A stretch of 64,000 nt of DNA. It comes from Symbiodinium natans. Lineage: Eukaryota > Sar > Dinophyceae > Suessiales > Symbiodiniaceae. The stretch is taken from NCBI GenBank assembly GCA_905221605.1, contig CAJNDS010002740.1, positions 141,501 to 205,500 of the forward strand. Reading direction: 5' to 3'. Each line of letters starts with the position of its first letter. The stretch's first letter is position 1. Below, in pieces: positions 60,600 to 64,000 of the stretch. The translations under genes were made by a program, and so were the position numbers. Below the pieces are notes generated by a model, which was not told the DNA's origin, searched no databases, and worked only from the letters and a program-made list of their open reading frames with translations.

Positions 60600-60950
60600 T
60601 TAGGGATTTAGGGTTTAGGGTTTAGGGTTTTAGGGTTTAGGGTTTAGGGTTTAGGGTTTAGGGTTTAGGGTTTAGGGTTTAGGGTTTAGGGTTTAGGGTT
60701 TAGGGTTTAGGGTTCGGGGTTTAGGGTTTAGGGTTTAGGGTTTAGGGTCTAGGGTCTAGGGTCTAGGGTCTAGGGTTTAGGCACTAGGGGTTAGGGTTTA
60801 GGGTTTAGGGTTTAGGGTTTAGGGTTTAGGGTTTAGGAGGGTGAAGGGTTTAGGGTTTGGGGTTTGGGGTTTGGGGTTTGGGGTTTGGGGTTTGGGGTTT
60901 TGGGTTTGGGGTTTGGGGTTTGGGGTTTGGGGTTTGGGGCTTGGGCGGCT
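60600..60950 (+). repeat. TTTAGGG, TCTAGGG and TTTGGGG arrays in succession
   Basis: About 45 heptamers in homogeneous variant blocks: TTTAGGG, then TCTAGGG near 60750, then TTTGGGG from about 60853. Confidence 0.96.
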
Positions 60951-61176
60951 TGGGGCTTGCCTGGGCGCTGAACCCTTCTTTCCCCAAAAACCTAAGACCC
61001 TAAACCCTTGACCCTAAACCCTAAACCCTCAACCCATTAAGCAACTAAGCCCGAAGCCCTAAACCCTAAACCCTAAACCCGAAACCCTGAACCCTGAACC
61101 CTGAACCCTGAACCCTGAACCCTGAACCCTGAACCTTAACCTCTAAACCCCAAAAAACCCTTAAAACCCTCAAAAC

Positions 61177-61574
61177 CCACTTGTCTCGATTGCTTCCGGA
61201 GTCGCCAGTGGGGCCTAACAGGGCCAGCGCCACCGCCGCCTGGGACGGTTTAGGGGTTAGATTTAGGCTTTAGGGCTGAGGGCTTAGGGTTTAGGGTGCC
61301 GGGTTCCATGGATGAAGCTTTCATGGTTAGAGGTTTGGGTCCGGTGAGAGAGTCGAGGGTTTAGGGTTTAGAGTGTAGGGTTTAGGGCCACTGCCGCCTG
61401 GGACAGCTGAAGGCGCGCCGACGCCAAGGGCTCCAGGCCTCTACCCGAAACCCTAAACCCTAAACCCTAACCGGCCCTAACCGGCTTAGGGTTCGAGGGC
61501 TCATGGGTTAGCTTCAACATTGTCTTGGTTTTGGGGTTGGCCCTGGCTTGCCACACGTAGGTGCCGTCATAGAG
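61177..61574 (-). CDS. three-exon fragment, unknown protein
   Basis: Exons 61519-61574 (LYDGTYVWQARANPKTKT), 61398-61440 (GLEPLASARLQLSQ) and 61177-61239 (AAVALALLGPTGDSGSNRDK) are in phase. The second intron is GC-AG (CAG^GCGGCAG to CCCAG^GCGGCG). Both of its boundaries carry the same ~16 bp (CACTGCCGCCTGGGAC/CACCGCCGCCTGGGAC on plus), so the intron looks inserted with target duplication. The intron interior is heptamer-like. No domain recognised. Confidence 0.64.
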
Positions 61575-61575
61575 C

Positions 61576-61900
61576 TTAGGGTTTCGGTCGAGGGCTTAGA
61601 GGCTCCTGGGGGAACTGTAGGACTTTGGTGGTCTGTTCGGGCTATGTTGAGAAAGCTCAGCACACAAACTACGCTGAGACAAAGGCCAGAATTACCACAA
61701 AGGCCTGGGGCTGTAGGACGCAACAAACACCGCAATCTGCTACTCTCGACCCTAAACCCTAAACCCTGAACCCTAAATCCGAAACCTCAACAGACCACAG
61801 ACCACAGTTGACAGCCAGCACCAAGTTCGCAGACCTCATCCTCCACACCCTCACACCCACAAGCACCACAAGCACCAGGGATTGGGGTTTGGGTTTAGGG
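61576..61900. other. unique DNA, no firm exon
   Basis: 61590-61740 is open on minus (LCLSVVCVLSFLNIARTDH) and on plus without convincing splice sites. A short CCCTAAA array lies at 61750-61775. Confidence 0.35.
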
Positions 61901-62042
61901 TTGAAGGGGTTTAGGGCTTAGGGCTTAGGGCTTAGGGCTTAGGGCTTAGGGCTTAGGGCTTAGGGCTTAGGGCTTAGGGCTTAGGGCTTTGGGCTTAGGG
62001 CTTAGGGCTTAGGGCTTAGGGCTTAGGGCTTAGGGCTTAGGG
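61900..62042 (+). repeat. (TTAGGGC)n variant array
   Basis: About 19 copies of GGGCTTA, nearly perfect. Confidence 0.97.
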
Positions 62043-62055
62043 TCTAAAAAGCAAC

Positions 62056-62138
62056 CCAGCTCGAAAGACTCGGGCAAAACAGCCCTATCAGGCCCTGGAT
62101 CCGAAATTCCGAGGCCTTTCTTCTGTGCCGCCTCGATG
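62056..62138 (-). CDS. single exon, unknown protein
   Basis: Acceptor GGAGCCTGAG, 83 nt reading IEAAQKKGLGISDPGPDRAV then LPESFEL, donor CTGG^GTTGC. Confidence 0.66.
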
Positions 62139-62300
62139 CTCAGGCTCCCTCAGCAGGGGCGGCGTTAGATTTTAGGGTTTAGGGTTTAGGGTTTTAGGTT
62201 TAGGGTTTAGGGTTTAGGGTTTAGGGTTTAGGGTTTAGGGTTTAGGGTTTCGGGTTTCGGGTTTCGGGTTTCAGGGTTTCAGGGTTTAGGCTTAGAGGGT

Positions 62301-62348
62301 TCAGCGCTCTAGACTTTTGAGTTCAGGGCTTGCCGGCTTCGGGGCACC
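62301..62348 (-). CDS. terminal exon, unknown protein
   Basis: A strong tract TTCTGGGCTTGCAG, then GAPKPASPELKSLER and TGA at 62301-62303. Confidence 0.55.
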   Translation of the reverse strand, partial: GAPKPASPELKSLER

Positions 62349-62456
62349 CTGCAAGCCCAGAACCGAATCCCTAGGGTTGTTGGGGGTTCCGGACTAACCC
62401 CCTAAACCCTAAACCCTAAACCCTAAACCCTAAACCCTAAACCCTAAACCCTCAAG

Positions 62457-62528
62457 CTTGAAGCCCTGAGCCGTGATCTGCAGAAGCCCAGGGGCCCGAA
62501 GGCCACCGAGCGTCACAAACCCTGGTGG
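62457..62528. CDS. exon between two heptamer arrays, strand undecided
   Basis: Plus: CCCTCAAG, then LEALSRDLQKPRGPKATERH, KPWW and GTTTAGGG. Minus: CCCTAAACCCACCAG, then FVTLGGLRAPGLLQITAQGF, KLE and G^GTTTAGGG. Both are open and protein-like. Confidence 0.5.
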
Positions 62529-62529
62529 G

Positions 62530-62795
62530 TTTAGGGTTTAAAGGGTTTAAAGGGTTTAAAGGGTCTAAAGGGTTTTAAGGGTTTTAAGGGTTTAAAGGGT
62601 TTAAAGAGTTTAAAGGGTTTAAAGGGTTTATAGGGTTTGAAGGGTTTAAATGGTTTTGAGGATTTAGGGTTTAGGGTTTAGGGTTTGGGGCTTAGGGCTT
62701 AGGGCTTAGGGTTTAGGGCTTAGGGCTTAGGGCTTAGGGCTTAGGGCTTAGGGCTTAGGGCTTAGGGCTTAGGGCTTAGGGCTTAGGGCTTAGGT
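62530..62795 (+). repeat. TTTAAAGGG nonamer array, then TTAGGGC array
   Basis: About 12 copies of a 9-mer TTTAAAGGG at 62530-62650, then GGGCTTA copies at 62680-62795. Confidence 0.95.
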
Positions 62796-62929
62796 AGGAT
62801 TTACGGTTCAGGGCCCAGGGTTGAGGGGCTCAGGGTTTAGGGCTACCTGAAACACCCCACTAAACCCTAAACCCTAAAACCTAAACCCCTAAACCCCTAA
62901 ACCCCTGCAACTGCAGCTGAACCCTCCCC

Positions 62930-63336
62930 TCAAAGCGCCCGACGCAAGTGGCAGCACAGTCTTCCCAGGTCCAGGTCCTCCTCTCGCTCATAGGCCCTGT
63001 ACTCCTCGCAGGCCTTGAAGAAGGCCAGCGCCTGCCGTCGCAAAGAAAGGGGTCTTGAGGGGGGAAATTTGGGGGGGGAGAAGGGTTCAGGGTTTTAGGG
63101 GTTTTATTTGTTGCTTGCTTCGGGTCTTAGGGTTTATTTAGGGGTTGTTCAGGGCCTAGGAGGCTTAAGGGGTTTAGGGGATCTTGCAGGGCGTACGGCT
63201 TTGGTTTGCGAGCAAGGGGCCTTGAAGCCCCAAAACTCCCAAACGAACCCCAAAACCTCGGCAGCCCTGTCTGCGGAGATGGGATCACATAGCAAACGCC
63301 GCCCGAACTACCTTCTACCGAAGAGTCCCAGACAGC
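62930..63336 (-). CDS. two-exon 3' gene end, helical charged C-terminus
   Basis: Exon 63257-63336 reads AVWDSSVEGSSGGVCYVIPS then PQTGLP, donor CCGAG^GTTTTGG. Exon 62930-63053 continues in phase with RRQALAFFKACEEYRAYERE, DLDLGRLCCHLRRAL and TGA. An inner acceptor (TTTGCGACGGCAG at 63032) is stronger but breaks phase. The C-terminal helix resembles a TPR-like or coiled segment; family not named. Confidence 0.7.
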
Positions 63337-63477
63337 CTGGGTCAGTCGGGCCTTCTCAGGAGGCCGAAACCCTAAACCCCGAACCCCAAACCCTAACCCC
63401 CAAACCCTAAACCCCCTAAACCCCCTAAACCCCTAGACCCCTAAACCCTAAACCCTATATAAACCGGTAGCCTAGGA

Positions 63478-63560
63478 TCCCGGAATGTGGCACGGCGGAA
63501 TCTGGGGCATGTCTACACTCCAGCTCTTCGCCTCCTCCAAAGCTGTGCCGCCTCCCAGCA
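63478..63560 (-). CDS. exon, frame undecided
   Basis: FGGGEELECRHAPDSAVPHS then GILGY, with GGCACAG acceptor and CCG^GTTTAT donor. Alternatively MLGGGTALEEAKSWSVDMPQ with a stop at 63473. Flanked by CCCTAAA left and a G run plus TTTAGGG right. Confidence 0.48.
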
Positions 63561-63577
63561 TCCCAAGTTGGGGGGGG

Positions 63578-63735
63578 GGGGGTTTAGGGTTTAGGGTTTA
63601 GGGTTTAGGGTTTAGGGTTTAGGGTTTAGGGTTCAGGGTTTAGGGGTTTAGGGGTTTGGGGGTTTGGGGGTTTGGGGGTTTAGGGGTTTGGGGGTTGTGG
63701 TTTAGGGGCTTAGGGGTTTAGGGGTTTCGGGGTTG
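63578..63735 (+). repeat. TTTAGGG, then TTTAGGGG/TTTGGGGG octamer array
   Basis: The heptamer block changes to an 8-mer with one extra G at about 63640. Confidence 0.94.
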
Positions 63736-63822
63736 AGGCGGTTTAAGGCGTCGTTCAGGGTTTTGGTTTGGACCAGGTTTTGTGGCGCTCTGGGTTCAGG
63801 ATGAAAGGTTTGAGGATCAAGG

Positions 63823-63906
63823 CTAGAGTTTCTTAATGCTCTCAAGCCAGTCACGCCACCTGACCTTGATACCTTGAACAGGGGTCAAGACAACTTGGGA
63901 CGGCAG
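63823..63906 (-). CDS. terminal exon, unknown protein
   Basis: Acceptor GTTCGAAAAAG, 84 nt reading LPSQVVLTPVQGIKVRWRDW then LESIKKL, TAG at 63823-63825. Composition and the clean stop make minus clear. Confidence 0.7.
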   Translation of the reverse strand: MPSQVVLTPVQGIKVRWRDWLESIKKL

Positions 63907-64000
63907 CTTTTTCGAACCCTAAAACCCTGAACCCTAAACCCTAAACCCAAACCTTAAACCCTGAGACCCTAAACCTCTCGGACCCCTTTTCCAACACCAG

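Noticed and set aside
1-64000. tRNA, rRNA, spliced-leader or snRNA genes
   Set aside because: I looked for cloverleaf-like and known conserved stretches and saw none I could support by eye; a covariance-model search would be decisive.

Overview
The window looks like nuclear DNA of an alga-like eukaryote, most likely a dinoflagellate. The evidence is the plant/algal telomere heptamer TTTAGGG/CCCTAAA scattered in roughly a hundred short internal arrays, very short exons (about 25-210 nt), several inferred GC-AG introns beside GT-AG ones, runs of minus-strand terminal exons that suggest head-to-tail gene clusters, and MITE-like repeats that behave as introns (introners). No bacterial operons, rRNA, tRNA or CRISPR array was seen. 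The organism call is an inference; another alga with TTTAGGG telomeres is possible.

Most of the sequence between the arrays is not random. It breaks into 50-110 nt GC-rich islands that read as exons. They are often bordered by CCCTAAA ending in ..AG on one side and by GTTTAGGG on the other, so the repeat touches or supplies the splice sites. Islands can be linked by splice phase into multi-exon models. These include a secreted glutaminase A-like protein (673-4185, minus), a seven-exon unknown (14646-18170, minus), unknowns at 30498-31802 and 32180-33304, a likely STAND/NB-ARC type P-loop NTPase (35830-40097, minus), a four-exon gene whose three introns are three different MITE families (40179-40858, minus), a nearly intron-free pathogen-related-protein homologue (41284-42201, minus), and further partial genes at 44555-49300 and 51518-63906. 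A protein with a threefold repeat lies at 12166-13617 (minus).

Layout: 1-4.2 kb, glutaminase-like gene; 4.2-11 kb, isolated exons, heptamer arrays and a 56-bp minisatellite (7.4-8.6 kb); 11-18.2 kb, two larger gene models; 18.3-19.5 kb, MITEs and ambiguous exons; 19.5-27.7 kb, a repeat block with no TTTAGGG (C-rich DNA, AATTAATTG arrays, 31-bp and 55-bp satellites, CT-rich repeats, an 84-nt C run); 28-37 kb, dense exons; 37.1-39.6 kb, AT microsatellite, a 219-bp palindromic satellite and CCTATAGGG-type repeats; 39.9-64 kb, dense exons again. A 100-base N gap lies at 44222-44321 between homopolymers.

Limits: many islands are open on both strands because of their GC-rich codon use. Where neighbours, splice signals and phase did not decide, the strand is given as '.' and confidence is low. 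Every exon model is read by eye without transcripts.
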